DNA of 64,000 nucleotides from Lentibacillus salicampi (GCF_004565465.1 NZ_SRHY01000006.1:1-64000), one strand, 5' to 3'; positions 30,935 to 39,778 are shown, counted from the first letter of the stretch. Notes: generated by a model not told the origin, from the sequence alone. A program made the numbers and translations.

Positions 30935-31090
30935 CAAAATCGCTCCTGCTGATATGATTACCTATTATAGCCGTAAATGCGGGTTCATTTCAATTCAAAG
31001 ACTGATAAGCTTTTTTAAAATAGTCAAATCCCTAAACTTACGGTCAAATTATTGATATAATGGTCATACTTTAACATGGGAGGTATTCCT

Positions 31091-31498
31091 ATGCACGACG
31101 GAAAAATCGAAATAGCAAAAGATTTTCTCGTTCCAAAGCTTGATCCGGTCTTTCTTATCTTATTCGGCTCACAAGCTAAGGGAACTGAGCATCGTGAAAG
31201 TGATATTGATCTTGCCTTTTATTGTAAAAACAACGCACCCTCCGCATATGAAACGTTTATGCTGGCACAGGAACTTGCTGCCGAGCTGAATATGGACGTT
31301 GACCTTGTCAATATCCGTGAAGCCACCACTGTTTTCCAGGCACAAATCTTTTCCACCGGCCGTGTCATTTATTCAAAAGATGACATTCTTAGGGCAAAAG
31401 TACAAATGACCGTCATGAGTATGTACGCCAGACTGAACGAAGAAAGACAGGTTATTTTGGACAAAATCCGTGAAAGAGGTTCGATTTATGACGAATGA
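31091..31498 (+). CDS. mntA: MntA-type nucleotidyltransferase antitoxin
   Basis: A 135-residue minimal nucleotidyltransferase with the motif GSQAKGTEHRESDIDLAF (GSx10DxD), which binds metal and NTP. In known MntA-HepT systems MntA adds AMP to a tyrosine of HepT and so silences it. The start has GGGAGG six bases upstream. The gene overlaps hepT by 11 bases. The pair is inserted between ywiB and pbpG, on the opposite strand to argS-ywiB. Confidence 0.9.
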   Translation: MHDGKIEIAKDFLVPKLDPVFLILFGSQAKGTEHRESDIDLAFYCKNNAPSAYETFMLAQELAAELNMDVDLVNIREATTVFQAQIFSTGRVIYSKDDILRAKVQMTVMSMYARLNEERQVILDKIRERGSIYDE

Positions 31499-31898
31499 CG
31501 TTATTTTAGACAAAGTGAGTATCATAGAGCGATGTGTCCGTCGAATTGAAGAAGTTTATGATAACGACCCGGCCAGCCTTGATGACTTCACAAAGCTGGA
31601 TAGTATTACCCTAAATATTCAGCGAGCTTGTGAAGCAGCAATCGACCTGTCGATGCACATTGTTGCTGAAAAAAAGCTTGGACTGCCGCAAAAAAGCCGG
31701 GAAGCATTTGATCTGCTTCAAGATACCGGGGTTATTAGTGGATCCACTGCTGCACGCATGAAAGCGATGGTCGGATTCCGAAATATCGCAGTCCATAGCT
31801 ACCAGGATATTGATCATGATATCTTGAAAAAAATTGTTAACGATCACATCGATGACTTTAAAACGTTCACCCGACAAGTACTTCATAATGTTGGCTAA
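31488..31898 (+). CDS. hepT: HepT-type HEPN ribonuclease toxin
   Basis: A 136-residue HEPN-domain protein. The catalytic RNase motif RX4HXY is present as RNIAVHSY, and the tyrosine of that motif is the residue that MntA adenylylates in characterised systems. It begins inside the last codons of mntA, the coupled arrangement of these type VII-like toxin-antitoxin modules. Likely roles are plasmid/region stabilisation or phage defence; neither is shown here. Confidence 0.88.
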   Translation: MTNDVILDKVSIIERCVRRIEEVYDNDPASLDDFTKLDSITLNIQRACEAAIDLSMHIVAEKKLGLPQKSREAFDLLQDTGVISGSTAARMKAMVGFRNIAVHSYQDIDHDILKKIVNDHIDDFKTFTRQVLHNVG

Positions 31899-32024
31899 GA
31901 AATAAAATTTAATAATTCATAATAAAGATCGATCATTTGGAATAAAGTTTGATTAAATTTCTCAATCATCATTGGGAAATGTTTATTTATTTTTAACATA
32001 TGAGTCATACGGAGAGAATTTTAG

Positions 32025-32126
32025 ATGAAAAGAAGAAAAGTAGGCATTTTACTTTATGATTTTGTGGATATACTGAAACAACCCGCCTGGATGTGTTCAA
32101 TCTATCCAGGTGCTTTTTATTATTGA
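32025..32126 (+). pseudogene. remnant of a DJ-1/PfpI family gene
   Basis: A 33-codon ORF behind GGAGAG starts MKRRKVGILLYDFVDIL, which looks like the first strand and helix of DJ-1/PfpI (ThiJ) proteins, where an LDFAGP-type segment normally follows. The similarity stops at residue 17, and the rest of the ORF is a terminator hairpin (32086-32117). It therefore looks like a gene deleted down to its N-terminus. An unrelated short peptide is the alternative. Confidence 0.5.
32086..32117 (+). terminator. terminator ahead of pbpG
   Basis: CCTGGAT (32086-32092) pairs with ATCCAGG (32104-32110) and TTTTT follows. It lies inside the DJ-1-like remnant and can end the mntA-hepT transcript. Confidence 0.8.
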
Positions 32127-32209
32127 GTGCATTTACCCCGGGTTTAATTCCGCCTGTTTTTTCCCATAATGAAACTAACGAAGACGTCGCATAAACGGGG
32201 CTAAATGAT

Positions 32210-34273
32210 ATGGATACATTTTTGCGTTTAAACGGAAAAAAATACCGGCTGTTTTATCTCATACCATTCGGGATATTGGCATTCGGGCTGTTTCTCCTGA
32301 TTGGGGTCTATTTTGTCAGTTTTCTATTGGGGCCGCCTCAGCTCACCAATGATCAAAACACGATTTATTACAGCAGTGACGGGGAAAAGATTGGTGAAGA
32401 AAGTGGTGCGGAAAACCGATACTGGGTCGATCTGGAGGATATGTCGCCACAATTGATTGCGGCAACTCTGGCAATAGAGGATCAGTATTTTTATGAGCAT
32501 AATGGGTTTGATTTGCAGCGTATAGCTGGTGCTGTCTTATCCGATATAAAAAGTCTGTCACTTCAAGAGGGAGCAAGTACCCTGACCCAACAATATGCCC
32601 GAAATCTGTTTTTATCCCATGAAAAAACATGGCTGCGCAAACTGAAAGAAGCATTTTATACAGTAAGATTGGAAATGTACTACTCGAAAGACGAGCTGCT
32701 CGAAGGTTATTTGAATACCATTTACTACGGACATGGCGCATACGGCGTAGAAGCAGCTAGTCGGCACTTTTTTGATAAATCTGCGAGTGACCTTTCATTA
32801 GCGGAGTCCGCCATGCTTGCTGCCATTCCGAAAGGGCCGTCGTACTATTCACCGTTCAATCACCGGGAAAATGCGAAGAACCGTCAGCAGCAGATTTTGG
32901 GATTAATGCTGGATAATGACCGGATAACGGAACAGGAGCATTTCCTGGCTATCAGAGAGAATTTAGCCTTCACCAAACCGACAGAACGGGAAAAAATATC
33001 CGTCGCTCCTTATTTTCAGGATTCAGCATTGAAAGAGGCAGCAGACATTTTGGAGCTTAAGGCCGAAAAAGTCCGCTCCGGCGGCTACAAAATTTACACG
33101 ACACTCGATACCCGGCTCCAAAAACAGCTGAAGGAAAATACAGGGAGTGAAATCCGTCCCGGGAGTGACATTGAACTTGGTGCCATGGCCATGAATCCGG
33201 ACACCGGGGGAATCCGTGCTTTAATTGGCGGCAAGGATTATACAAAAAGTCCATTCAACAGGGCAGTTGACGCCGAACGCATGCCAGGATCCGCTTTCAA
33301 GCCATTTTTATATTACACGGCACTAAACAATGGCTATACACCGACAACCATGCTGATGAGCAAACCGACCGCTTTCAAACTTGAGGACGGTGAAGTCTAT
33401 CAGCCGAGCAACTACAACGGGTATTACGCAAACGAACCAATCACGCTCGCTCAAGCGTTGGCGCTGTCCGATAACGTGTATGCCGTTAAAACCAATTTGT
33501 CTGTCGGGCCGGAACAACTGGTCAACACAGCTGAAAAGTTTGGAATTGAAAGTGATCTGCCAGCTGTCCCGTCTCTCGCACTCGGAACCGCGTCGGTAAC
33601 ACTGAAAAATATGGTCACCGGCTATGGGATGCTCGCGAACGGCGGCTACGATATCAAAGGTCATACGATAGCGAAAATCATTGACAGGCATGGCAATACG
33701 GTATTTGAAAGGAAGCAGGAAGAAAAGGAGCCTGTATTAGATCCGCAATCGGCCTTTGTTTTAACACAATTGATGACCGGGATGTTTGATCGGTCGTTGG
33801 ATGGTTATATGTCAGTGACCGGTTCAACGATTGTTGATGAGCTCAGCCGAACGTATGCCGGGAAATCCGGTACCACCAACACCGACAGCTGGATGATCGG
33901 CTACAGCCCACAACTTGTCACCGGCATTTGGACTGGCTATGACAATAACGCACCGATTACCAAAACAGCTGAAGAGACATTGGCGAAAAATATATGGGCG
34001 TCATTTATGGAAGATGCCCATGAAGGTGCCCGCATGCAACAGTTTGAAGCACCGCCCGGGGTTGTCGGCGTTGCCATCGACCCCGAGAGCGGCAAACGAG
34101 CGACCCCTTACTGTGACACAAGCCGGATTATGTATTTTAAAAAAGGGACCGAACCCGAGGAACACTGTACGGTGCATATGCCGGGTGACAAACCGCAAAT
34201 TGAGGACAACGAAAAACAATCAGATAAGGAAGACAATAGCTTATTTGAGAAACTGTTTGATATAATCTCATGA
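32210..34273 (+). CDS. pbpG: class A penicillin-binding protein (PbpG-like)
   Basis: A bifunctional peptidoglycan synthase of 687 residues. After a short cytoplasmic tail and one membrane helix (about 15-40) comes the glycosyltransferase domain with EDQYFYEHNGFD and GASTLTQQYARN, then the transpeptidase domain with active Ser in PGSAFKP, SDN, and KSGTTNTD. Position near ywhD/ywgA and length match B. subtilis PbpG (YwhE), which is made in the forespore for the germ cell wall. The GGGG upstream of the ATG is a modest ribosome site. The C-terminal tail is Asp/Glu/Lys-rich. Confidence 0.92.
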   Translation: MDTFLRLNGKKYRLFYLIPFGILAFGLFLLIGVYFVSFLLGPPQLTNDQNTIYYSSDGEKIGEESGAENRYWVDLEDMSPQLIAATLAIEDQYFYEHNGFDLQRIAGAVLSDIKSLSLQEGASTLTQQYARNLFLSHEKTWLRKLKEAFYTVRLEMYYSKDELLEGYLNTIYYGHGAYGVEAASRHFFDKSASDLSLAESAMLAAIPKGPSYYSPFNHRENAKNRQQQILGLMLDNDRITEQEHFLAIRENLAFTKPTEREKISVAPYFQDSALKEAADILELKAEKVRSGGYKIYTTLDTRLQKQLKENTGSEIRPGSDIELGAMAMNPDTGGIRALIGGKDYTKSPFNRAVDAERMPGSAFKPFLYYTALNNGYTPTTMLMSKPTAFKLEDGEVYQPSNYNGYYANEPITLAQALALSDNVYAVKTNLSVGPEQLVNTAEKFGIESDLPAVPSLALGTASVTLKNMVTGYGMLANGGYDIKGHTIAKIIDRHGNTVFERKQEEKEPVLDPQSAFVLTQLMTGMFDRSLDGYMSVTGSTIVDELSRTYAGKSGTTNTDSWMIGYSPQLVTGIWTGYDNNAPITKTAEETLAKNIWASFMEDAHEGARMQQFEAPPGVVGVAIDPESGKRATPYCDTSRIMYFKKGTEPEEHCTVHMPGDKPQIEDNEKQSDKEDNSLFEKLFDIIS

Positions 34274-34299
34274 TGGCACCTGCTTTAACATGTTTTACA

Positions 34300-34339
34300 A
34301 TTGAAGTGGAGAACAAAATGCTGTTCCCCACTTCAATTA
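34300..34339. terminator. long hairpin after pbpG
   Basis: AATTGAAGTGG...GAACA pairs with TGTTC...CCACTTCAATT with one mismatch, 25 bp beyond the pbpG stop. The T-run is poor, so terminator function is inferred from place and strength. Confidence 0.6.
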
Positions 34340-34555
34340 GTTAGTTAAAGAAAATATCAATAGCTTCCCAGCGAGTCCCCTTATTCCATCTCCATAGTTT
34401 TTTAATGAATTTTCATACTTATAACATTTTATTATAAATTTATCATAGACCTAAGAGAAATACTATAGTACATAAAGACTATTTCCTCGACATGATAGGT
34501 TGATTTTTGACATAAGAGAAATGTAATGACTGAAGAACGTAAAAATTTGCCACAG

Positions 34556-34598
34556 CAAAAAGAGCTGACTCTCCGTGAAAGAGTCAGCTCCTTTTGTG
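34556..34598 (-). terminator. terminator after ywhD
   Basis: AAAAAGAGCTGACTCT pairs with AGAGTCAGCTCCTTTT. On the minus strand it ends in TTTTTG, about 140 bp past ywhD. The remaining AT-rich sequence of 34340-34734 shows no gene. Confidence 0.75.
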
Positions 34599-34734
34599 TC
34601 CTAGTAATACATGAGTTAGCCCATGTATACATATTCTACAAATTTGTGGATTAAGATACAAGTTGTTCAGCGATTGTTCATAAATCCGTCATAAAATGTT
34701 CACGAATTCCAAACGAATGATGAACAATCGCCCA

Positions 34735-35256
34735 TTATGCAGCCAGAGCGTTTTTTAGCTCATCAGTCGAATTCTTCCACATGTCGCCGCCTTCAAAATC
34801 AGCAAGGAAATCCCGCAGCAATTGTTTGGAATGATTATCCATATGTTCAACCATAATATTCCCTTTCAAGGATTTCTCCATATGTTTGACATGCTCAGGC
34901 ATAGACTTGTATGCCCGCTTAATTTTCCGGTCGACTACAATTTCGCTGCCTGCCACACCGGCAAAGTATGGGCCAATTTCACCTTTTTCCACTGTCACCC
35001 AGACGATCCAGTACGATTTGCCGTCTTTGACAACGTCCGGGTCATTTTGGAACTTCACGCGGCGTTCAACCTCACTGCGCGCATGCATCGCCCCCATATC
35101 GACAAAGGCACGGTCCTCATTCGGATCGATAATAACAGATGACATATTTTCAAGACTGATCGATCCGATGCCATAGCCGTCATGCCCGTCGTTCGGATCG
35201 TCTTTTATAATGGTAAATTGGTTCGTCTTCTTTTGATTGGAAGATTGATCTGACAT
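34735..35256 (-). CDS. ywhD: YwhD family protein
   Basis: A 173-residue conserved Bacillaceae protein of unknown biochemical role (YwhD family). Recognisable blocks are NQFTIIKDDPNDGHDGYG near the start, VDMGAMHARSEVERRV in the middle and SYWIVWVTVEKGE. AGGAGGGTT precedes the ATG. It stands apart from ywgA by 70 bp in the same orientation. Confidence 0.88.
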   Translation of the reverse strand: MSDQSSNQKKTNQFTIIKDDPNDGHDGYGIGSISLENMSSVIIDPNEDRAFVDMGAMHARSEVERRVKFQNDPDVVKDGKSYWIVWVTVEKGEIGPYFAGVAGSEIVVDRKIKRAYKSMPEHVKHMEKSLKGNIMVEHMDNHSKQLLRDFLADFEGGDMWKNSTDELKNALAA

Positions 35257-35326
35257 TTCAAAAACCCTCCTGAATGGTTATTGATTCCAATTGTAGCATA
35301 TCCCAGAAACATTTTTCATTCAATGG

Positions 35327-35827
35327 TTACTGAACCGGGTTAATCTCCCTGATGAATCGGAATGCTTCGTCGATTTCCCAGTCCGTATACTTTTGCTTCG
35401 GCTTGACGGTATGTATTTTTCGCACTATATCGTCTTCTGGCAGCCCGTCAAAATAATACATCGTTGATACCAGCTCAAGAAAACGTGAACTTTTGCGCTG
35501 CAGGAGGGTAATGTGTTCCGTCATATCCGGCATGTCCATATGGAATTGATTCAGAAAATCGACCCCGTCACCAGTAATCTGGTAATGGTATTGCACATAA
35601 TTGCTTTTTGTTTCCTTTTCCTCGGTAATGAACCCGAGATTGCACAGCTCCTCAACTCTCAATGAAAGTTCTTCTGAATAAGGTCCATAGAAATGAAATT
35701 CGTATTTCTCTTCAAATGGCATATTACAATGTTGCAGGATATAGATCATTTTCTGCAGTTTTTTCCGTCCGGTTATCTCATTGGCAGCAGCAAAAAACTG
35801 CATTAATCTGGCATGGTTAGTCAGCAT
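35327..35827 (-). CDS. ywgA: YwgA family protein
   Basis: A 166-residue protein with an HTH-like N-terminal segment (ITGRKKLQKMIYILQH) and EKYEFHFYGPYSEEL, typical of the YwgA family; function unknown. The ATG at 35827 (MLTNHARLMQFF) has GGAGAGGGAG upstream and overlaps the end of ywfO by 11 bases, so the two are coupled. Similar phage or host DNA-binding regulators exist, but no ligand is known. Confidence 0.85.
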   Translation of the reverse strand: MLTNHARLMQFFAAANEITGRKKLQKMIYILQHCNMPFEEKYEFHFYGPYSEELSLRVEELCNLGFITEEKETKSNYVQYHYQITGDGVDFLNQFHMDMPDMTEHITLLQRKSSRFLELVSTMYYFDGLPEDDIVRKIHTVKPKQKYTDWEIDEAFRFIREINPVQ

Positions 35828-37148
35828 GTTCTCCCTCTCCTTCCAGGGGTTGTTCAAAATTCAATAAGTCCATAATCCGTTGCTTCACTGGGATATCATC
35901 GCTGAGTCTTTTCAAAAAGTCAGCCGGAAAATACAGCTTATGATCTGTGCGCTTTTTTCCCGAAATGGATTCGACAATGTCCGAGTTGCGGGAAAGCTCC
36001 TTCAGGCTCCCGTCCGGCATCAACAGATTAATCGGCAAGCGTTCGTCATCCTCGCCCGGGCGGTAAAAGTCATATGGCAAGTCTGATGATGAATCGACTT
36101 CCAAATAATAGTCCGGATTGATGCCTGCCTCCTGAAACAGTTTATAGAGTTCCATCCATTCATTCATCTGCTGGTTTGGATTAAATTCAATATATTTAAA
36201 AAGCCGGCGGTTGATGAAACGTTCGCACAGATCTTTTAATATAGCATCGTCTTCTTCCTGCCACAGCTGAAAATAATAGAAAACAATTGATTCATCCAGT
36301 TTTAAGTAATCGCTAAGTCCAACATTCTCATTAAAAAATGAAATAAAATGAAATGGTTGCAATTTGAATGTATAGTTGGTTTCAAACAAATACTTAGCCC
36401 GATGCAGAATCTTGGACAAGATCACCTCAGCACTTCTCGTGACCGGGTGAAAATAAACCTGCCAGTACATCTGATAGCGGCTCATGATATAGTCTTCAAC
36501 CGCGTGCATGCCGCTTGATTTAATGACGAGTTGGTCCTCCAACGGCCGCATCACCCTTAAGATCCGCTCCATATCGAAATGGCCATAGCTGACACCCGTG
36601 AAATAAGCATCACGCTGCAAATAGTCCATCCGATCGGCATCGATCTGGCTGGAGATGAGGCTGACGACAAGCTTGTCCTCGTACGTCTTGTCAATCACAT
36701 CAGCAACTTTTTGGGAAAAGCCCGGCTCCACCCGTTCGAGAATCGTATGTATGGTTGTTTCACCAAGAATAATCTGTTGCGTGAAATGTTCATGGTCCAG
36801 TTTGAAGACTTTTTCAAACGAATGGGAAAACGGCCCATGCCCCAGGTCATGCAAAAGTGCAGCACACAGACATAGCAATCGCTCATCATTGTTCCAGTCA
36901 TCGCGGTTTTCAAAATTGCCGATGATACGCCGGACAATTTCATAAACCCCCAGCGAATGACTGAAACGGCTGTGCTCAGCGCCGTGAAATGTCAGGTATG
37001 ATGTGCCAAGCTGCTTAATCCGTCGCAGCCGCTGAAACTCTGGTGTGGCGATCAAATCCCAGATCACCCGGTCTTGAACATGGACATAGCGGTGCACCGG
37101 ATCTTTGAAGACTTTTTCCTCGTGTAATTGTTTGTCTTTATATGGCAA
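35817..37148 (-). CDS. ywfO: HD-domain nucleotide phosphohydrolase (YwfO)
   Basis: A large HD-superfamily protein, dNTPase-like (SAMHD1/Dgt relatives). Metal-binding residues appear in HSRFSHSLGVYEIV and in HDLGHGPFSHSFE, and a third Asp in SSQIDADRMDYLQRDAYF. B. subtilis YwfO starts in the KDKxLxEEKxFKDPVHRY region, so I prefer the TTG at 37148 (LPYKDKQLHEEKVF); an ATG at 37184 adds 12 residues but overlaps promoter-like sequence and has no ribosome site. Divergent from lipL. Confidence 0.88.
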   Translation of the reverse strand: MPYKDKQLHEEKVFKDPVHRYVHVQDRVIWDLIATPEFQRLRRIKQLGTSYLTFHGAEHSRFSHSLGVYEIVRRIIGNFENRDDWNNDERLLCLCAALLHDLGHGPFSHSFEKVFKLDHEHFTQQIILGETTIHTILERVEPGFSQKVADVIDKTYEDKLVVSLISSQIDADRMDYLQRDAYFTGVSYGHFDMERILRVMRPLEDQLVIKSSGMHAVEDYIMSRYQMYWQVYFHPVTRSAEVILSKILHRAKYLFETNYTFKLQPFHFISFFNENVGLSDYLKLDESIVFYYFQLWQEEDDAILKDLCERFINRRLFKYIEFNPNQQMNEWMELYKLFQEAGINPDYYLEVDSSSDLPYDFYRPGEDDERLPINLLMPDGSLKELSRNSDIVESISGKKRTDHKLYFPADFLKRLSDDIPVKQRIMDLLNFEQPLEGEGEHAD

Positions 37149-37238
37149 TGATTTCAACCCGTTTCTGTTCGACAATGTTATCATATATTATATAATAGTT
37201 ACCCGGATGATAAAAGGTTTAATCAAAGGAGCCAGCTT

Positions 37239-38084
37239 ATGAAAAATTGGGAAGATGTCGTTTCACACAGGCAGTTTCGTTATCTCGATCACACAAGAAA
37301 AAAATTTTTTCACGGAAAACCCAATACGGCTCTAACATCGTTTGCCGTTGACGACGTGCTCGCGCTATTTGTGAGTGGCACTGACCCGGCAGTGCGTCTC
37401 TGGGTGCATTCCGACACGGTTGTGCTTGGCATTCCCGATACAAGGCTGCCGTATTTAGCGGAAGGTGTCAGGCTTTTGTCAGAACGCGGGTATCAAGCGG
37501 TCGTCCGGAATTCCGGCGGACTGGCGGTTGCACTGGATGACGGGGTTTTGAACATATCACTCGTCCTGCCTGATGTTCGGGGGGTTTCCATTTATGACTG
37601 CTATGAGGCGATGGTGAGCTTTATCCGATATACACTGCACGACCTCACGGATGGGATAGAGGCATATGAAATTGTCGGCTCGTATTGCCCCGGTGATTAT
37701 GACTTGAGCATCGGTGGACGAAAATTTGCCGGCATCTCACAGCGGCGAGTGAGGGACGGGGCAGCGATTCAGATTTATATGGACGTCGAAGGAAAAGGCC
37801 AGGAGCGCGCGCAACTAGTACGGGATTTTTACGATGCAGCGCGAAAAGGCGTGGAAACTAAATTTAATTATCCCGATGTGGAGCCAGATGTGATGGCCTC
37901 GCTGTCGGAACTGCTCGGTATAGAATTAACCGTTGAGGCAATGAAACAGCGGGTGCTCGCTGCACTGGAAGATGTAAGCGAGCAGATTGTCACGGACGAC
38001 TTTTCAGATGACGAGCTCGTACAATTTGCGAAGCGGTATGCGCAGATGGTGAAGCGGAACGAAGATGTAGCCGGAATGCAGTGA
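37239..38084 (+). CDS. lipL: octanoyl-[GcvH]:protein N-octanoyltransferase
   Basis: LipL moves octanoyl groups from GcvH to the E2 subunits of 2-oxoacid dehydrogenases during lipoate assembly. The 281-residue protein has the biotin/lipoate ligase fold with RNSGGLAVALDDGVLNISL and the catalytic Cys in EIVGSYCPGDYDLSIGGRKFAG. AAAGGAG precedes the ATG. It is ywfL of B. subtilis, in the same neighbourhood as pta and hemQ. Confidence 0.92.
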   Translation: MKNWEDVVSHRQFRYLDHTRKKFFHGKPNTALTSFAVDDVLALFVSGTDPAVRLWVHSDTVVLGIPDTRLPYLAEGVRLLSERGYQAVVRNSGGLAVALDDGVLNISLVLPDVRGVSIYDCYEAMVSFIRYTLHDLTDGIEAYEIVGSYCPGDYDLSIGGRKFAGISQRRVRDGAAIQIYMDVEGKGQERAQLVRDFYDAARKGVETKFNYPDVEPDVMASLSELLGIELTVEAMKQRVLAALEDVSEQIVTDDFSDDELVQFAKRYAQMVKRNEDVAGMQ

Positions 38085-38189
38085 TGGTACTGTTGATGCG
38101 GACGGCAAGCGGGATGAGGCAGATGCGAGGAATCGGGGCGAATAATTAAGGCGCCATTCAAAAACAATGGCAGCGCATGCTTTCCGTTA

Positions 38190-38283
38190 AATGGCCCTAA
38201 AAAGCAGTAGTGGACGCATTTTTTTATTCCGCGAATGCGCCCGATGATTGAATAAACTATGTTCTGCTATTAGCTGGTGTTGA
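38190..38283 (-). repeat. degenerate repeat C, copy 1
   Basis: AATGGCCCT, ATTCCG-GAATGCGCCCGAT and TATTAGCTGGTGTTG occur in the same order and spacing as at 38914-39004. It lies within 20 bp of the stop of the membrane protein at 38300. Confidence 0.65.
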
Positions 38284-38299
38284 TGAACTATCCAGATCG

Positions 38300-38608
38300 T
38301 TAAGAAAAGTATTTAATTATGCCAATAATAGACAGAAGAACAACGAGATAAAAGAGTGTCCACAATATTGCATTTGATGGCGTTTTTGTTTTCCCTTCTG
38401 TTTCGGTTCTCTTGTACAAAACTACTCTTGACCACCAAAATATTCCTGTTCCCAGTAAAAGAATTGTCATTTGCCAGCCCATTTCACCAGTAGCTATAAA
38501 ATCATAAATGGCCCATATTAATAATGCTAATGAATAAAACATAAAGCCATTTCTTCCAGCTTTTAAATTATGACTTTGCTCCATTTCATCTGGCTTACTT
38601 AATTTCAC
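38300..38608 (-). CDS. three-helix membrane protein partner of XRE regulator
   Basis: A 102-residue protein with three hydrophobic segments (about 22-39, 47-66 and 80-101) and a charged N-terminus (MKLSKPDEMEQ). The GTG start overlaps the stop of the XRE gene by one base and has GAGGAGGGAG upstream, so translation is coupled. Small membrane proteins of this kind commonly accompany short XRE regulators in Bacillaceae; the function is unknown. Confidence 0.75.
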   Translation of the reverse strand: MKLSKPDEMEQSHNLKAGRNGFMFYSLALLIWAIYDFIATGEMGWQMTILLLGTGIFWWSRVVLYKRTETEGKTKTPSNAILWTLFYLVVLLSIIGIIKYFS

Positions 38609-38808
38609 TAATCTCCCTCCTCAAAAATAAATAAGTGATCCACTGTAGTATAAAGGTTTTTTGACAATGTAAATGCTAAACTTAAAGTGGGGTCATATTT
38701 ATTATTTTCAATAGCATTAATGGTTTGCCTGGTAACATTACACCTTTGTGCAAGTTCCTCTTGAGAAATTTTCATTCCTTTCCTAATTTGCCTAATGTTA
38801 TTTTCCAT
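38608..38808 (-). CDS. short XRE-family regulator
   Basis: A 66-residue helix-turn-helix protein with nothing beyond the DNA-binding domain: ISQEELAQRCNVTRQTINAIENNKYDPT, as in YgzD/YozG-type regulators. GAGGTG lies ahead of the ATG. A consensus promoter and a palindromic operator lie directly upstream, pointing to autoregulation. Confidence 0.88.
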   Translation of the reverse strand: MENNIRQIRKGMKISQEELAQRCNVTRQTINAIENNKYDPTLSLAFTLSKNLYTTVDHLFIFEEGD

Positions 38809-38821
38809 TTTACACACCTCT

Positions 38822-38845
38822 AAATGTAAAAAACATTTTACATTT
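38822..38845 (-). promoter_or_regulatory. probable XRE operator
   Basis: AAATGTAAA (38822-38830) and TTTACATTT (38837-38845) form a perfect 9-bp inverted repeat with a six-base spacer. It lies between the -10 box and the ribosome site of the XRE gene. Confidence 0.65.
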
Positions 38846-38848
38846 ATC

Positions 38849-38877
38849 ATTATAATAACACCGCATATAAATGTCAA
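38849..38877 (-). promoter_or_regulatory. consensus sigma-A promoter of the XRE operon
   Basis: On the minus strand TTGACA (38872-38877) and TATAAT (38849-38854) are separated by exactly 17 bp. The spacer is one arm of the 18-bp inverted repeat at 38854-38907. Confidence 0.85.
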
Positions 38878-38907
38878 AAGGTTTTTACGTTTATATGCGG
38901 TGTTATT
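38854..38907. repeat. 18-bp perfect inverted repeat over XRE promoter
   Basis: AATAACACCGCATATAAA (38854-38871) and TTTATATGCGGTGTTATT (38890-38907) are exact inverted copies with an 18-bp spacer. One arm forms the promoter spacer, the other lies upstream of -35. It could act as a hairpin terminator for the dinB-type gene upstream or bind a protein. Confidence 0.8.
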
Positions 38908-38913
38908 CAACAA

Positions 38914-39004
38914 AATGGCCCTGCAATGGCAATGTGGGTACCTTACTTTATTCCGAAAATGCGCTCGTTTCCGGAACAATCTAAACTTATATTAGCTGGT
39001 ATTG
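38914..39004 (-). repeat. degenerate repeat C, copy 2
   Basis: It aligns with copy 1 over about 93 bp (AATGGCCCT, TTTATTCCG-AAATGCGC, TATTAGCTGGTATTG). Its right end overlaps the last codons of the DinB-type gene and supplies the residues QYQLI and the stop. Confidence 0.65.
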
Positions 39005-39505
39005 TTTTAAATATTGGTAAAGACCGTAATCTGTTGGCACAGAAGCATAACCCAACTGTCTTAACATAGCTGTGATGTTACCACGGTGATAGGTTCCATG
39101 GTTAACAACATGGGGGACTTGCTCAAATACACTCGTTTCCATGAGGTCACCGTTCGGATTCTTAATAACGAGGGGTTTATCTGAATCCTCCAATTGGCTA
39201 AACAACAACTTATATCGTTCTGATAGTTTAAGAAACATCGCTTCCATTTCCTCTAATTCCTTTGACTCTGTTTCCTCTTTTAATTGCTCTTGTAACATCA
39301 AAGCATGCTCCATATCCTTACCAGAAAAGACCTCTATCCAACCGAGATCAGAAAGATAAACATGGGCTAAAACACGAGATATCGAGGAAAATACACTTTG
39401 GATTTCTTTACGATAAACATCCTTTGGAAGCTCTTTGATTCGATTAAAAATTTGTCCATTTGCCCATTCGTTATAATCATACAACTGTAATTCAAGCCGT
39501 GCCAT
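38987..39505 (-). CDS. DinB family protein
   Basis: A 172-residue four-helix-bundle protein of the DinB/YfiT superfamily, usually a metal-dependent thiol transferase-like or damage-inducible protein of unknown substrate. The start LYDYNEWANGQIFNRI is typical, and the metal-binding His candidates are in LAHVYLSD and HGTYHRGNI. The last residues are encoded by repeat C. AGGAAGAAT precedes the ATG. Confidence 0.85.
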   Translation of the reverse strand: MARLELQLYDYNEWANGQIFNRIKELPKDVYRKEIQSVFSSISRVLAHVYLSDLGWIEVFSGKDMEHALMLQEQLKEETESKELEEMEAMFLKLSERYKLLFSQLEDSDKPLVIKNPNGDLMETSVFEQVPHVVNHGTYHRGNITAMLRQLGYASVPTDYGLYQYLKQYQLI

Positions 39506-39689
39506 TTGAAATTCTTCCTTTCATGTTTAATATAACGCTAATCCAATTGTACACTACCTTTTTTATTATTTAATAACATCAAAATGGTTTTATTTTTCTT
39601 CCATCTAATCATTCTTTTTACTTTTTAACTTAATTACAATCCTTTTGAGTTCTCTTCATTTTCACATTTTCACAATAAGTATAGCTATT

Positions 39690-39778
39690 ATGTATACGGA
39701 ACAGGCGCCAATTCTTATTTCCAGAAGTGCGCCCGATCGTATTGCGGTACAGTGTTTTCCGATATTGGTTGGTATTGA
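39690..39778 (-). repeat. degenerate repeat C, copy 3
   Basis: AGGCGCCAATTCTTATTTCC, AGTGCGCCCGATCG and GGTTGGTATTG follow the pattern of copies 1 and 2 with more changes. The flanking sequence (39506-39892) is AT-rich and without a gene. Confidence 0.5.

Noticed and set aside
38085..38150. Short ORF starting right after lipL
   Set aside because: No ribosome site, about 20 residues, ending in unstructured sequence.
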